Counted from the first letter of the stretch, positions 11,459 through 23,464 are shown. The stretch is DNA of 64,000 bases from Siphonodentalium dalli (GCA_032622095.1 CP136066.1:45604911-45668910); one strand, 5' to 3'. Numbers and translations: made by a program. The notes: a model not told the origin generated them from the letters alone.

Positions 11459-11918
11459 CGTTAAGGTTACAGTGAAGTAATTATTTCCCATAGGCCTCAG
11501 TGTTAACATATAATGGCCTGCAGCCCTGACTATCCACGAATTGTGATAAATGAGTACATGGTCACCAGGATTGGCATCTGCGCAAAGTTTCTGCATGAAA
11601 ACAATCATACCGTCAAGCATGGAATGTACCTTTAATTTGGTATTTATAATCGAGAGTCAGAATTGCATGAACAAAATATTGACATTTTTACCTCACACTA
11701 AACAAAATAAATCTAGGAACCACGTGCTTCACAATGTGCCAATGTTTTGTTTGGAGTCTGAAATTTCAAGAGGAGTGATTGCATGTATTTGTTATGTTTA
11801 AATATCGAAACTACTATTAACCAACCAGAACCCATAATTTTTGTAATTCTCTCCTGCATCTTGGTCCAAAATCCGTTGGAGGGTGCTACCAATCGAACTA
11901 CTTCACTGTAACCTAAAG
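11459..11918. mobile_element. MITE copy 1 with GGTTACAGTGAAG terminal inverted repeats
   Basis: Left end reads TTAAGGTTACAGTGAAGTA and right end TACTTCACTGTAACCTAAAG, an inverted pair with at most one or two mismatches outside the GGTTACAGTGAAGTA core. The interior is non-coding and matches copy 2 (12,801-13,264) almost throughout: CCATAGGCCTCAGTGTTAAC near the left end and GGTCCAAAAYCCGTTGGAGG near the right. Length about 460 bp. A TA on each side of GG...CC could be the target duplication of a Tc1/mariner-like element, but TTTA...TAAA may equally be part of the inverted repeat. Confidence 0.85.
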
Positions 11919-12800
11919 TGACAACAGCGTCAATGACATGTCATCTGAAAATGACACAAATCGGTCCCTGGACTCTTCACATTTGAAAATAAAATACAAA
12001 ATCTCTATCCATGACTTTGTTTTGGTCTTATTAACCCTTTCCTGACCCCACCCCTGTTTACCGTTGCAACACAAAATATCTTAAAATGAACACGAAAAGT
12101 CACCATGTGAGGTCGATGTCGATAAAGTAAACGATGGTAGCATATATACCCATCATTGGTGTTATAGCTGACCGATTTCTCTCTGAGAAAATATGGACGA
12201 TGGTTCACCTGATAAACATGGACACGCTGGAGCTTGAATTGGGCGCACTTGACAAATTCTGAGTCCTGGTAAACGAAATTTTGGCATAAAACTGAAGTTT
12301 TGAGTGCAGCAGAATTATTCTGTACCTACATGTATGTGCATGGAAACAGCCACATCACTCAAACACACCACCGTGTTACACTTTTTGTCGACAAGCCACC
12401 TCAAGCAGACTAATTGGCTGCCATTTAACCCTGCACTGGTCATGTTTTACATCAAATTTTAGAGACCTGCCACAGATAGCGATGTAGTTTGCTCTCATGG
12501 CTAGTCGAAAAGCCTTTATTTCAGTTGTGTACTGACCCTCGATGTTCAGTGCGTGCTTTGTTACCATGACATTCATTAAAGGTACACATATGGGTTCATA
12601 ACGGACAAAAAAGGGAGATTTTATAGGTGAAAATTTGAAGCAAAAATTGTCCCAGATTGGTTAATATTGGCTTCTCATTGATTACCACCGACTCAAATAA
12701 TATGATATGCCACGTGCTACAAGTTCCCTAATTGTTTTTGGTCAATATTGATAGGAAACCCACCACTGGGCCCAAATGAGAAAAAATTATCATTTTTGTG
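11919..12800. other. Spacer between the two MITE copies
   Basis: About 0.9 kb with no recognisable gene. ORFs at 12005-12208 and 12376-12576 (both minus) show no family. The neighbouring MITEs are in the same orientation. Confidence 0.5.
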
Positions 12801-13264
12801 CTTTAGGTTACAGTGAAGTAATTATTTCCCATAGGCCTCAGTGTTAACATATAATGGCCTGCAGCCCTGACTATCCACGAATTGTGATAAATGAGTACAT
12901 GGTCACCAGGATTGGCATCTGCGCAAAGTTTATGCATGAAAAAAAATCATATCGTCGAGCATGGAATGTACCTTTAAATTTGGGAATTATAATCAAGATT
13001 CAGACTTGCATGAACAGAATATTGACATTTTTTTTACCTCACAATAAACAAAATAAATATAGGAACCACGTGCTTTACAATGTGCCAATGTTTTGTTTGG
13101 AGTCTGGAATTTCAAGAGGAGTGATTGCATGTATTTTATATGTTTAAATATCGAAACTACTATTAACCAACCAGAGCCCAGAATTGTTTTAATTCTCTCC
13201 TGCATCTTGGTCCAAAACCCGTTGGAGGGCGCTACCAATCGACTTACTTCACTGTAACCTAAAG
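12801..13264. mobile_element. MITE copy 2 with perfect 20-bp terminal inverted repeats
   Basis: Left TIR CTTTAGGTTACAGTGAAGTA at 12801-12820 and its exact reverse complement at 13245-13264 enclose a 464-bp element. Its interior aligns with the element at 11459-11918, differing by point changes and small indels such as the length of a T run near 13030. It has no transposase, so it would depend on an autonomous relative. ORFs on both strands (12854-13147, 12993-13238) are incidental. Confidence 0.9.
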
Positions 13265-13479
13265 TTCACATGTGAGAGAGATTGCAGGCGAAAGAATCCC
13301 CGGATCTCAAATATGTCAATGATTCTCTCAAAAAAGATATTGCGTAGATGTTTATCGAATGCCAGCTTTGCAGGAGAATAAAGTGTGAGTAATTTCATTG
13401 TCGTAAAATGAACCACATTGAGCACAACACAATATATTCCGATATGTGGTTGTATTTAACATAATCACTAAATGACGCA

Positions 13480-14030
13480 GTTGAATAGTGATGGGTTGGC
13501 TTATCAGCTATTACCAGTATCGTTTTTTTATTCACAGCATATTTATACAGTAGTTAGTGAAAACGGGACACATTACGCGTGTGCAGCTTTTTCCGGATTA
13601 AATTATACGGGGCAGATAAAAAGCTTGATCCTCTGGAAACTGCAAAGTTTCATAAGTATTTATGCATTGAGGATTTACATTTCATCAAAACTATGATCGT
13701 AACATAAGAACTAATATGTATTTTTCAGTTACGAATAATACTAGTTTCGACCATTCAAAAAAACCATATGAATCGTAATGTCTACGGGAAATCAGCAAAA
13801 TAAGAGCAAAAAATTGGTGTTGACCAAATGGGTTGATATTAATTAAAAGGTGCTGAACCGTAAAACATACAACGGTCTGACAGTTATTGGTTTGGGTCTG
13901 TCCGTTACTTAAACGGTTCTATACCGTGGAACATGCTACGGTCTGACCGTATGTTCAACTGACAAATTTTGGCAGCGACGTTGCGCGGTCCCAGACCGTT
14001 AAAACAACGGTATTTTTATAACAGTTAAGT
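13480..14030. repeat. Left arm of a 0.5-kb inverted repeat pair rich in AACGGT
   Basis: Two segments, GGGTTGGCTTATCAGCTATTAC onward (about 13490-13700) and AAATTGGTGTTGAC onward (about 13800-14010), are found inverted at 16,650-17,125. The arm is full of ACGGT/ACCGT words, including the self-complementary ACGGTCTGACCGT near 13949, so a transcript or single strand would fold heavily. Between the two segments, about 13725-13780 (CAGTTACGAATAATACTAG...) recurs in direct orientation at 17131-17185, so the pair is rearranged and not a simple TIR. Confidence 0.7.
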
Positions 14031-15549
14031 TTTGCAATCGGAACGTAATCCGCATTGGATGCGAGTGTCTTCGGTTCCGTGTTTCTGAAATGAATTTATG
14101 TCAGAGCTAGTCTTGAAAGTACTAATTTATCATTGAGAATAAATTATTGCTGGACTGGATATACAATATAACAGCAGAAACTCTCAAAATTATATTAAGA
14201 CAGAACGAAAAATTGTGGTTCAAAATAAGGAAATGTCCGATTAAATTTAATGAAATTAAATTAAATGGGACCCCTGCTCTTGATTTATTTGGTCCAGTTG
14301 CTTAATCCATGACATTACAAATTGGTTTATTTGTCATAATTTATCTTTAAACATGGATTTGGAAAAAAATTACATGGCAATGGAAATATCTGCCATCGGG
14401 AGTGTGATACAACGCACCCATCTAGATTTGTTTTTCGATAACCACCCCCCCCCCCCCCCCCCCCGTTGTGACCATTACATTTTCTGGAAAATAATTTTCA
14501 ATAACTTCAATCACGGCGATATGTAGTTAGAATCTTTCTAAATTTTCAACTTATTGCAAATGCCCAAGTCCGCGAAATTACATTGCACATGTCACTCCCT
14601 CACACCCAATGAATTGAAAAGGAAAAAACTGTTTTCTTCGGTTTGGGTACCCCCCCCCCCCCCCAAAACAACAAAAACTGCAGTTTGTTTCCACTGACCA
14701 TTGCCCCCCCCCCCCCCCCCAGAAAAATCAAATCTACCCCAGCCGGACAACAACTCGGTTTGACCGGAAACCGAAAAAAACACCGGAGCATACAATTCAC
14801 GAGAAGGTGCCTGGTAACTTAGTTTAGATTATTATGACTAAAATGGTCATTGTCTACCAGTAGAACGCAGATTTGTACCTCGTGATGTCATGACATGTAC
14901 AAACATGTATATTGGTGATCGCAACGCTATGTATGAACTTTAAAAAATGACAACTAGTCATTACCTCGACTTTGAAAAATGAGATGATTGAGATACCAGC
15001 ATATAACTGTTTTCTGATACCATTGGAGGAGAAATTGTTTAATACATGGGATATTTCTGCAGTACAAATTTGCCAGATAAGCGATCGCAGGGTAGAATTC
15101 TGCATTCGACTGGTAGACACTGACATAGTCGGCATTATTAAGAGGGTTAATGGGGTCAATATCACATGTAAACCAAGACAGTGGTTATCCAAAATTGTTT
15201 TATGTGGATTGTACTACTCATGTATATATGATTTGGATATTAAGGTTAATCCATATTCTATAAAATGAGAGAAAATTGAAGTTGTGAGTCTGAAAATACA
15301 TATTTGGAAAACAATTACATGCATTTTTTTTTCCGACAACCCCCGCCCCCTAAATTAATAAGGACAAAATTTACGTGTAATTTTGTTTACGCCTAGGTAC
15401 CCCCCACCCCCGGTACGTTGTGTCCCGCAGTCCCCCCCCCCCCCCCTGAGGTACCTCACTATTTATCTGTAATAATTTGACTCAAAGTTGAACAATATAT
15501 AGTTGGTTCTTGATCTGAACAAACAATATTTTACACCGAACATTGATTG
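14031..15549. repeat. Stretch with four poly-C tracts
   Basis: C runs at 14445-14464 (20), 14650-14664 (15), 14704-14720 (17) and 15432-15446 (15). These create Gly/Pro-rich ORFs on the minus strand (14592-14800) that are artefacts of the homopolymer. No gene is recognised; overlapping ORFs at 14854-15268 on both strands have no family signal. Confidence 0.75.
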
Positions 15550-15800
15550 TAAATGACGCCGGTAGTCCCGTCGGTAGAATGCTCGGGGCATTATGCCGCC
15601 ATCTTCCGTCTAGCGCTGACGAAGCTGGTTCGAATACCGACAAACGCGGATTCGCGATGGACTCTAAGTGAAGATAATCTGATTCGTGCATCTGGGCAAG
15701 TTTGTCGGTCATTTTCCGGGGTCGGTTGTTTCTACACACATCGTAGCGATTTCTCGCATGCACGCTCCCATTGTCAAATCTAAAGTGTCTTCTGCTGACG
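15550..15800 (+). mobile_element. Possible tRNA-derived SINE head
   Basis: TAGTCCCGTCGGTAGAATGC near 15563 resembles a pol III A box and GGTTCGAATACC near 15627 resembles a B box. The spacing is wider than in a true tRNA, and no acceptor stem closes, so this is not a tRNA gene. Downstream TTTTCCGGGGTCGGTTGTTTC near 15712 recalls the TTTCCGGG-CTCCGGTTTCC segment seen in many invertebrate SINEs. The small ORFs that cover it are not called. Confidence 0.35.
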
Positions 15801-16649
15801 AATCAGACGAGGAAGAATCAGAGATCGCAAAAGTGTTGTTGCCCGCCATACTGTCGGAATTCCCCGAGAGTCCTTAATGACGTCACACGCTTTCTCGCAA
15901 ATAACTGGATCCGTCAAAATAGATAATGAAGTGAGGCATCAGGCTATCACACAGCCACCCACAGTCGTAAACACGCGTATTTGTCAGACAGCGGAGGATT
16001 GGTTTCTTAAATAAGAGTGCATAACTTAATACAAATATAAATAAATGAACATATATTGAGAATTTTCGCGACGGCGACTTTAACCACACACTGTTTACTT
16101 CCGTGGATTCATATAGCAGACATGATTTCAACCGATACCTAGGTAATGTCGTATAGGTTAAATTGGTAAACATAAGCATGAATGTCGCATGATTGATGAC
16201 CTAATTGCCAACGGGTTCTCTATGAACTTTAAAACTGTTGTACCAGTTCCAATGACTGAAGTTGGTGTTTTTGCTGCTTATAACGAAATATTCATTTAAA
16301 AACAAATTCAGAATGGGGCGCCTTCTTAAAACTCAGCCGTCAAATTATCATTGGAACCGACAATCCAATCGGTCTGGCCTGCAACTTGATTACATTCACA
16401 TGATTACTGTCTTAATTATATGATCACACGCCGCATTTCAGCAGACATACTGCTGAATACGATATTAGAAAGGTTTCGCAACTAACGGATAGAGCAACGG
16501 ATACGTTCATGACGATGCTTATGGTTGTGGATGATCCAATTGTTATTTGCTAAGGGTACTGTCATACCATCGCAAACAATATTCTAGTCCGTCTATCGTA
16601 CACGTATTTCTCTACGATTCGCATAGTTGCATGCACTGTTAGAAAAAAG
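15801..16649. other. Non-coding stretch
   Basis: No gene or repeat recognised up to the right inverted arm. The ORF at 15883-16179 (-) has no recognisable features. Confidence 0.5.
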
Positions 16650-17185
16650 CCCGTCACGTTAACGGTGTCATATCGCGCAACATCGCTGCCAACCCTGGAC
16701 CGTTAAACATACGGTCAGGCTGTAGCAAGTTCCATGGTTCAAAACCGTTTAAGTAACTGTAACCAGTAACTGTTGTACTTTTTACAGTTCAACACCGTTT
16801 AATTAACATCAAGACCGTAACTAATAAAGGTCAGACCAATGGTATTTTTCACGTGTCAACACCAATTTGTTGCTCTTAATTTACCGTAGAATTAGCAAAG
16901 TTCCCATGATGACAATATGATTTCTCGGTTTTCAATGCATAAAGTGATAGACAATAGTTATGAAACTTTGCAGTTCGCAGAGGATCAAACTTGTTATCGC
17001 CCATAGAATTTCATCCGAAAAAAGGCTGTGCACGCCTGATGTGTTCACCTTTCACTCATTACTATTTAAATATGGCTGTAAATAAAATAAACGATACTAG
17101 TAATAGCCGAAAAGCCAACGCATCAGTATTCAGTTACGAGTAATCCCAATTTCGACCCTTCTAAAACATGAATCGGCATGCCATT
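16650..17185. repeat. Right arm of the AACGGT-rich inverted repeat pair
   Basis: Reverse complement matches the left arm at 13,480-14,030 across most of its length: GCAGCGACGTTGCGCG near 13972 versus CGCGCAACATCGCTGC near 16675, and TTGATCCTCTG...GCAAAGTTTCATAA near 13625 versus TTATGAAACTTTGCAG...GAGGATCAAA near 16960. Divergence is roughly 20-25% by eye. The enclosed interval is about 2.6 kb. Confidence 0.7.
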
Positions 17186-18452
17186 TTAAGACACAAAAGA
17201 AAAGTTAAAACTCAAATTTATGTGCATGTAAAAGTAAACCATCTTAATGGCATCTTTTAGTAACCTGTAAGGCGTGACATTGTCCAGTCACTTGCAAACA
17301 CAGTTTATGTTTTAACAGGTGAATCTGTACATCACGACAATGTGTCAATAACAGCTAGTTGGGATTGAAACCATCAAGACAACAGCAGATCCCGTAATAA
17401 CTGTGCGTGATGACTTGGCGACAATTTCCTCCTATAAGTCGCACATGTTTCGACGAATTTTGACAGCATGATCCATCAAACTGTATATACTGGTATCACG
17501 ACACCTAGTATCTATATCAGTAAGTCAGCCGAAGATAGTTTGATAAGAACATCCAACCAATAGTGCACTCCGGTCCGTAAATTAGTGCACTCCGGTCCGT
17601 AAATTGTCATTATAACTTGGCGATAACATGGCGAATGACGACAATGTCTCAGATCCACATATTTCAATGAAAAATGATGAACCAGAGATGAATCGTTCGT
17701 AATATTTGTACTTGTGATGTTGGAATTGTAGATATGTGATCAACCGTCACTGCGAGGCGTCAGTTCATTGTTTACGGTGTTATTGTTAGTGACATTAAAG
17801 CTCTTGTGAATTACTTTGGTGCGTACATCATATCCTCTCGAGTAAATGTACATGCATGTGCTTTGAAACAACCAGAACACTGTAACTAGCCTTAACAGTT
17901 CAAGTTAAAAACAACACTGTCAACATTATAATAGTAGCTGTTGTTGCTTTTGATATTATTGTCACCAGCGGTTGACATCGAAGCTCTTGTTAATTGTACT
18001 TGTATCCTCTCGTGTCAGTAAATGTGTCTGTGTTTTGATATAGTCACAGCACTGTCAATTTCAACATGAATGCTGAGACGATTGAGGACAAGTCATAGCC
18101 GACTGGCCGACAGCTCGAAGACAACCCAGCGAAAATATCAATGATTCAGCCGGTTTTCGCGCATTTAGAACTTTACCGGTTCATAAAGAAACCGAAGACA
18201 CACCGTCTTCACATTAGTTCACAACCATGCAGGTCGCATTTTCCAGAAAAAAACAATAGATTGTAGGGCGCCCGCGATGAAATAGGCGAAATGACAAACG
18301 CAAATGTGTTCGTGATAAAGACAGCGCGACATAATTTAATTGCCTAATTTAATAAGAAATGTCACGTATGATTGTTTAGTACGTCGTAGTGATGTGAAAT
18401 AGATGAGTTACTGCAGTGGGTGTTTGGAGATTATCTTGCAAAATAACATCAG
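17186..18452. other. Non-coding stretch with a short tandem duplication
   Basis: The word TAGTGCACTCCGGTCCGTAAAT occurs twice in tandem at about 17561-17606 (period 23). Otherwise no gene or element recognised. Confidence 0.55.
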
Positions 18453-18453
18453 G

Positions 18454-18511
18454 CGGGCGACAAAAACAATGTCTCCCGGGTTAGCGGGGGACAGTGTGAT
18501 TTGTCGCCCGG
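18454..18511. repeat. Compact hairpin (about 26-nt arms, 6-nt loop)
   Basis: CGGGCGACAAA at the left and TTTGTCGCCCG at the right are exact reverse complements (11 bp). Inside them ATGTCTCCCG pairs with CGGGGGACAGT with one wobble, leaving a GGTTAG-type loop. The size and shape are those of a miRNA precursor, but nothing shows transcription. A related word CGGGTGACACATCTCAATGT recurs at about 18722 without the partner arm. Confidence 0.6.
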
Positions 18512-19493
18512 CACGTGACAGCACATGGGCCAATCAGAAGGGTGGAAAATAGGGAGGAGGATAACAATGCAGTCTGTCCCGGTTCAAAGCGGCGGGTGCA
18601 GCTGTTCAACCCATGGTGATCACCACAACACAGACCTTATATAGCCATGTCACATATCTTGGAGGTCAAGGTCAGTTTCGAAACTATTAAAAAGCATATA
18701 TTTATACATGCAGTTCTCGAGCGGGTGACACATCTCAATGTCTCCCTCGACAACGGGCGACAACTGTATAATGTCGCTGGTTCAATTTGCGTTCCGTCCC
18801 TTGGCCTGGAGTTCCCCAAGTTGTGCCTCTGGGGAGGAATCATGACCCACAGGTCAGAGCATGATTCGGATCTGTGTGAGAAAATGTTTTAATCTGAAAA
18901 TGAAAAAGTATATTTTCGGCAAATTCAAGCCTTGCTTATTTACTCATAATTGATTACCGGTTATTCGCTGGCCATAGCAGAGGGGGTAGGATATTTTTAA
19001 TCCAAACCTGACTTAAAAAAAGCAGCACAATCCAAGAAACTATAGGTTAATATGCACGTTCTGGCCTTGATTTGTATCTGGTTTGTTTGCTTTTTCTATA
19101 ATTGATTAGAAGTGTTTGATTGGCGACAAGTGAGGGTCCGGGACCCACCGGTCGACAATGTTTCGGCCTGGTGGGAGAAGTGTATTTATAAAATATTTAT
19201 CAGCTAGATGTACTAGAATGATAAAGTTTACAGTCCAGTATGGTTTCCGTGTGGGTCGGGTTCACCGCGAGCTTAACCTTGTGAACATACAGAGAGCCAC
19301 TGGCACAGTTCTTTGATGACATTAAAGAGTACAAGAGTACCCGTTCAGGGAATTCCAAGGACGCTGGCAGCAAACGTGTTCTCCGTAGATACACATCGAT
19401 CAGAAAAATAACCGTGGGCAGTTAGACATACAGCCGTCTTTTCAGCAAGTAAAATTGATCAAACCTTTAGAAACTCGGATCAACTTTTTTCCT
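18512..19493. other. Non-coding stretch with a degenerate F1-type palindrome
   Basis: Near 19,139-19,170 CCCACCGG...CCTGGTGGG forms the same palindrome as seen in family F1. No gene is recognised; ORFs at 18637-18892 on opposite strands overlap each other. Confidence 0.5.
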
Positions 19494-19630
19494 CAGAATA
19501 TTCTGTTAATTTGCTGTCCTGGTGTCACTCGAAAACCCCCCTCACTCCGTTCGTACTTGAAGATAATTCAGGGAACTTTAGTATCAGTTGATTCAATAGT
19601 GTGACATACACTTTCACATTTGTGTAGGCA
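19494..19630. repeat. Repeat copy left of the satellite, matching 21,766-21,890
   Basis: GCTGTCCTGGTGTCACTCGAAAAC...CTTGAAGATAATTCAGGGAA...AGTGTGACATACACT aligns in direct orientation with GTCGCTGGTGTCAGTCACAAAC...CTTGACAATACTTCAAGAAA...AGTGACACCTACT at 21,780-21,890. The two copies bracket the satellite array. Confidence 0.6.
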
Positions 19631-20215
19631 GGATGAGTGGCTACGTCAGTTGAAATAACTCGTCCACTGATCAATGTTGTAAACTACCCGCAACGATCCA
19701 CGATGCTGATATTTCGTTCCTGTGTTTTATCAATAACTGTGTATTTCAACAGCGTTTTCTTTTTCCACTCGCCCTTGTACATTTTATACAGGTTGTAGTT
19801 TGGCATTTTCGTCTATATCTATATGTGTCAATGTCTGCCTATCTGTCTGCTGTAGAGGTTATAGCGGGGTCTAACATAAGTATCCTTTTACGAGAAAGTT
19901 AGTGGTGCAGATTAACATGTTCTAAAGTGGGTATATAATTAGTTGGTTAGTTAAATTATTATAGTGCCATTCAATTAATACATCTGATGTCAATAAGCCG
20001 GACAAACGAACAAATATACAAATGAAATTGAGATGTATTATACATATTTATATAAAGTATTCTAGTTCTAAAGTGTATGGTTTCAGTGAGCACCTTTAAT
20101 ATTTTGTCAAACCCTATGAGCGCATTTTGTATGGCTTCGCTGAAATTCGGCAATAGCCGAGTCGCATTCTCAACAAAGTTATCCCCCTTACAAAATAATA
20201 TTTTCATTGTTCTAG

Positions 20216-21520
20216 TTGGAGTTATTCTCTGACAAGCATTGATAACTTTGTCACAAAAAACACGTCAGATTTTTTTAAACGACTTGCAAATGTAACTTTA
20301 TAACCATTTTTTAACAAGGATGGGGGGGGGGATATTTTCATGTTTATAGTTGCGGTTATTCGCAGATAATCATTTGTGACTATGTGACAAAAAACAAGTC
20401 GGTTTTTTAAACGACTTCCAAATGTAACTTTGAAACCATTTTTAAACAAGGATAGTTGAAAATATTTTCATTTTTCTAGTGGGAGTTAATCTCAGATAAG
20501 CTTTGGTAACTTTGTGACCAAAAACACGTCGGATTTTTTAAACGACTTTCAAATGTAATTTTGTAAACCTTTTTTAACAAGGATAGGTGAAATATTTTCA
20601 TTTTTATAATTGGAGTAATTATCGGATAAGTATTTGTTACTATGTAACAAAAAACACGTCGCATTTTTGAAACGACTTCCAAATGTAACTTTGTAAACCT
20701 TTTTAAACAAGGGTGTGTGAAATATTTTCATTATTCTATTTGGAGTTATTCTCTGATAAGTATTTGTAACTATGTAACAAAAACACGTCGGATTTTTTAA
20801 ACGACTTTCAAATGTAACTTTGTAAACCTTTTTTAACAAGGATAGGTGAAATATTTATATTTTTCTAATTAGAGTAATTCTCTGATAAGTATTTGTAACT
20901 ATGTAACAAAAAACACGTCTGATTTTTGAAACGACTTCCAAATGTAACTTTGTAACCCTTTTTAAACAAGTGTGGGTAAAATATTTTCAATTTTCTATTT
21001 GGAGTTATTCTCTGATAAGTATTTGTAACTATGTAACAAAAACCCGTCGCATTTTTTAAACGACTTCCAAATGTAACTTTGTAAACCTTTTTTTTTAGCA
21101 AGGATGGGTGAATAATTTTCATTTTTCTAATTGAAATTATTCTCTGATAAGCATTTGTAGCTATGTAACAAAAAACACATCGCATTTTTGAAACGACTTC
21201 CAAATGTAACTTTTGTAATGTAATTTTTTAAACAACTTCCAAATGGAACTTAAACAAGGGTGGGTGAAAAATTATCATTTTTCTAATTGGAGTTATTCTC
21301 TGATAAGCATTTGTAACTATGTAACAAACAAAACGCGTCGGATTTTATAAACGACTTTCAAATGTTACTTTGTAACCCTTTTTTAACAAGGATAGGTGAA
21401 ATATTTTCATTTTTCTAATTGGAGAAATTCTCTGATAAGCATTTATAACTATGTAACAAAACACACGTCGCATTTTTGAAACGACTTCCAAATGTAACTT
21501 TGTAACTTGTAACCTCTGTA
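20216..21520 (-). repeat. Satellite array, about 131-bp unit, ten copies
   Basis: About ten tandem units, each containing TTCTCTGATAAGTATTTGTA, CTATGTAACAAAAAACACGT, TTTTTAAACGACTTCCAAAT, GTAACTTTGTAAACC, TTTTTAACAAGGATAGGTGA and ATATTTTCATTTTTCTAATT. Units begin roughly every 129-133 bp (for example 20623, 20752, 20881, 21014, 21145). On the minus strand short ORFs read MKIFHPSLLKKVYKVTFGSR-like peptides, but the period and indels break the frame from unit to unit, so I read this as a satellite and not a repetitive protein. Confidence 0.9.
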
Positions 21521-23464
21521 ACCCGGTTACAAATGCATAATGTATATTTCGTGCACCAAATCCGGACATATCTAGGTAAAGGAGAAAAACGGTACTCTGG
21601 CTCGGATCGGAATTCTAGTGGTGCCTGCAAGAAATCGATGGGTGTATAATGCCGAGCGTGGTTCAAAACATTTCAAAGCACCATGGTAGCAACGTTATAG
21701 CTGTTGCTGCAACAAGGATACACTGTTTTCCATTTTAGAATCTCGCATTGCATTGTTCAGACTTAGCCGTTAAGAGTTGTTATGTCGCTGGTGTCAGTCA
21801 CAAACCTCCTCGGTCTGTTTATACTTGACAATACTTCAAGAAAGTTCAACTATTTCTACATAGTGACACCTACTGTATAGAAGTCGATAGAGAGACTACT
21901 CCAGTGTTGTTAACGTGTGCACTCTTTCCGTTTATAAACTCTTCTTAATAAAAAAAATCCATATTAATGATATTTTCTTTCTATGATCTCAAATGTGTTC
22001 TGTTATACAGTCCATCCACGGATTTCTCTGTTCGGAAGTGAAAGCACTTCGTTTCATACAGGCACATAAGTAAATAGTTTATGGGTCAATATTACTTTAT
22101 TAGATCCCTCGTCGCATTCGATCGATGTAAGAGAGTGGGCGAGATATGGGCACGCTGTCACTTTCTTTTGGGGAAAGCATATTTCAACATCTCTTTTACT
22201 TGGCTAAATAGGGGAGGGGGTCTTCTCGTTTTTATTCTTTGCAATGAAGAGAACCTACATATCCATGACCAAGTAATCAGTTCGCAGACAAACTCCCCTC
22301 GCCGTCTATGTATACGATGAGAATTAAACCCGGAAATGTCGAGTAAATTGTTGAAACGATAAATTTACACCACTCCGAAGATCAAATGAAAAATAAAATA
22401 CAATCATGAATATATAACCATGGTGGGGCTTTCAAACATAAATATGTGGGCGAGATGCCGGTGCCTGTGTATTCTATACATGCGTATATTCACAAAATGT
22501 AACCTTACACAAAATAGCCGTATTTCCCCCTTGCATTTAGGCATTTTGTGTGCGTCAGTGGTTGGTCATAACCTGCATGGTGCACGCCGTTATTGTTTGC
22601 CAGTGTAAACATATTCTATACTTGGGTATATTTTCTATGGAATCGTGCGTGCACTGCAAAAAGGAATTTTCTTATTTTGAGAAAAAATAAAATAAAATAT
22701 TGAACAGTTATCTTGGGAGTAAACTTAGAACATTTTCTCATATCATATTTTCTAGTAGTTCGGTATATGAGATGGGAGTTTTCGAATTTGAACGATTTCA
22801 ATGAAAAACATGGCCACCGGCAGTCATCTTGGATTTTAGTCTTTGCATCACTAAAGTTTAATTCTAATTATGACAAAATATTTTTCGTAATGTTTTCTAA
22901 TAACTGTTTAAATTGTTTTCTCAAATTTTCTTAATAGTAATAATTAATTTCTTAAATCTATAAAGCCGTTTTCTCAATATCATGCTTCGGTGGTTGATCG
23001 TAACCTTTTGTACAGCGATATTGGTTTATATGTGTTCATGTCTTGTCGGGTCGATGTTGGTTTTCGAATCAGATCTATATCTGAATTATATACAGTTTTA
23101 CGCTAGTATTCGTGCAACGGGAGAATAAATTGTTAACTTCACATGTAGATATATATGAAACTTACACATGGACCGGTGCCGGTCACATGGTAACGAAATG
23201 AAGCCCTATACTGCAATATATTGTTGTCTGAAGCGGACAAAAAACAAAGATCATGGCTTGTAGATATGGAATATGGAGGGTGTTTTGCTTGTGTATATCT
23301 CGCATAAAGCCACGTGTAAACTATCCAGGGTACCGGCATCTGACCGTATTCATACTATTATACTGTTGCTCCACAAAATACGGCAACATATTTGCGTAGC
23401 ATATACATACAATAATGAAATGATTGAGAACATGGCGAAAGCGATTGGTTCTGTAATTACAATC
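21521..23464. other. Non-coding stretch, includes the right bracket repeat at 21,766-21,890
   Basis: Apart from the direct repeat partner at 21,766-21,890 and an AT-rich zone at 22,650-22,970, nothing is recognised. ORFs at 22081-22320 and 22713-22934 have no family signal. Confidence 0.5.

Noticed and set aside
11345-11620. 91-codon minus ORF crossing the left end of MITE copy 1
   Set aside because: More than half is MITE sequence, and the equivalent frame is not kept in copy 2.
14592-14800. Gly-rich minus-strand ORFs
   Set aside because: Created by poly-C homopolymer runs.
15550-15640. tRNA gene
   Set aside because: A- and B-box-like words are present, but the spacing is too long and there are no acceptor, anticodon or D-stem pairings.
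20216-21520. Minus-strand ORFs with repeated KVTFGSRLKNATCF-like peptides, possibly a repetitive protein
   Set aside because: The DNA unit is about 129-133 bp with indels, so the frame breaks between units and several units have stops. A satellite explains all of it.
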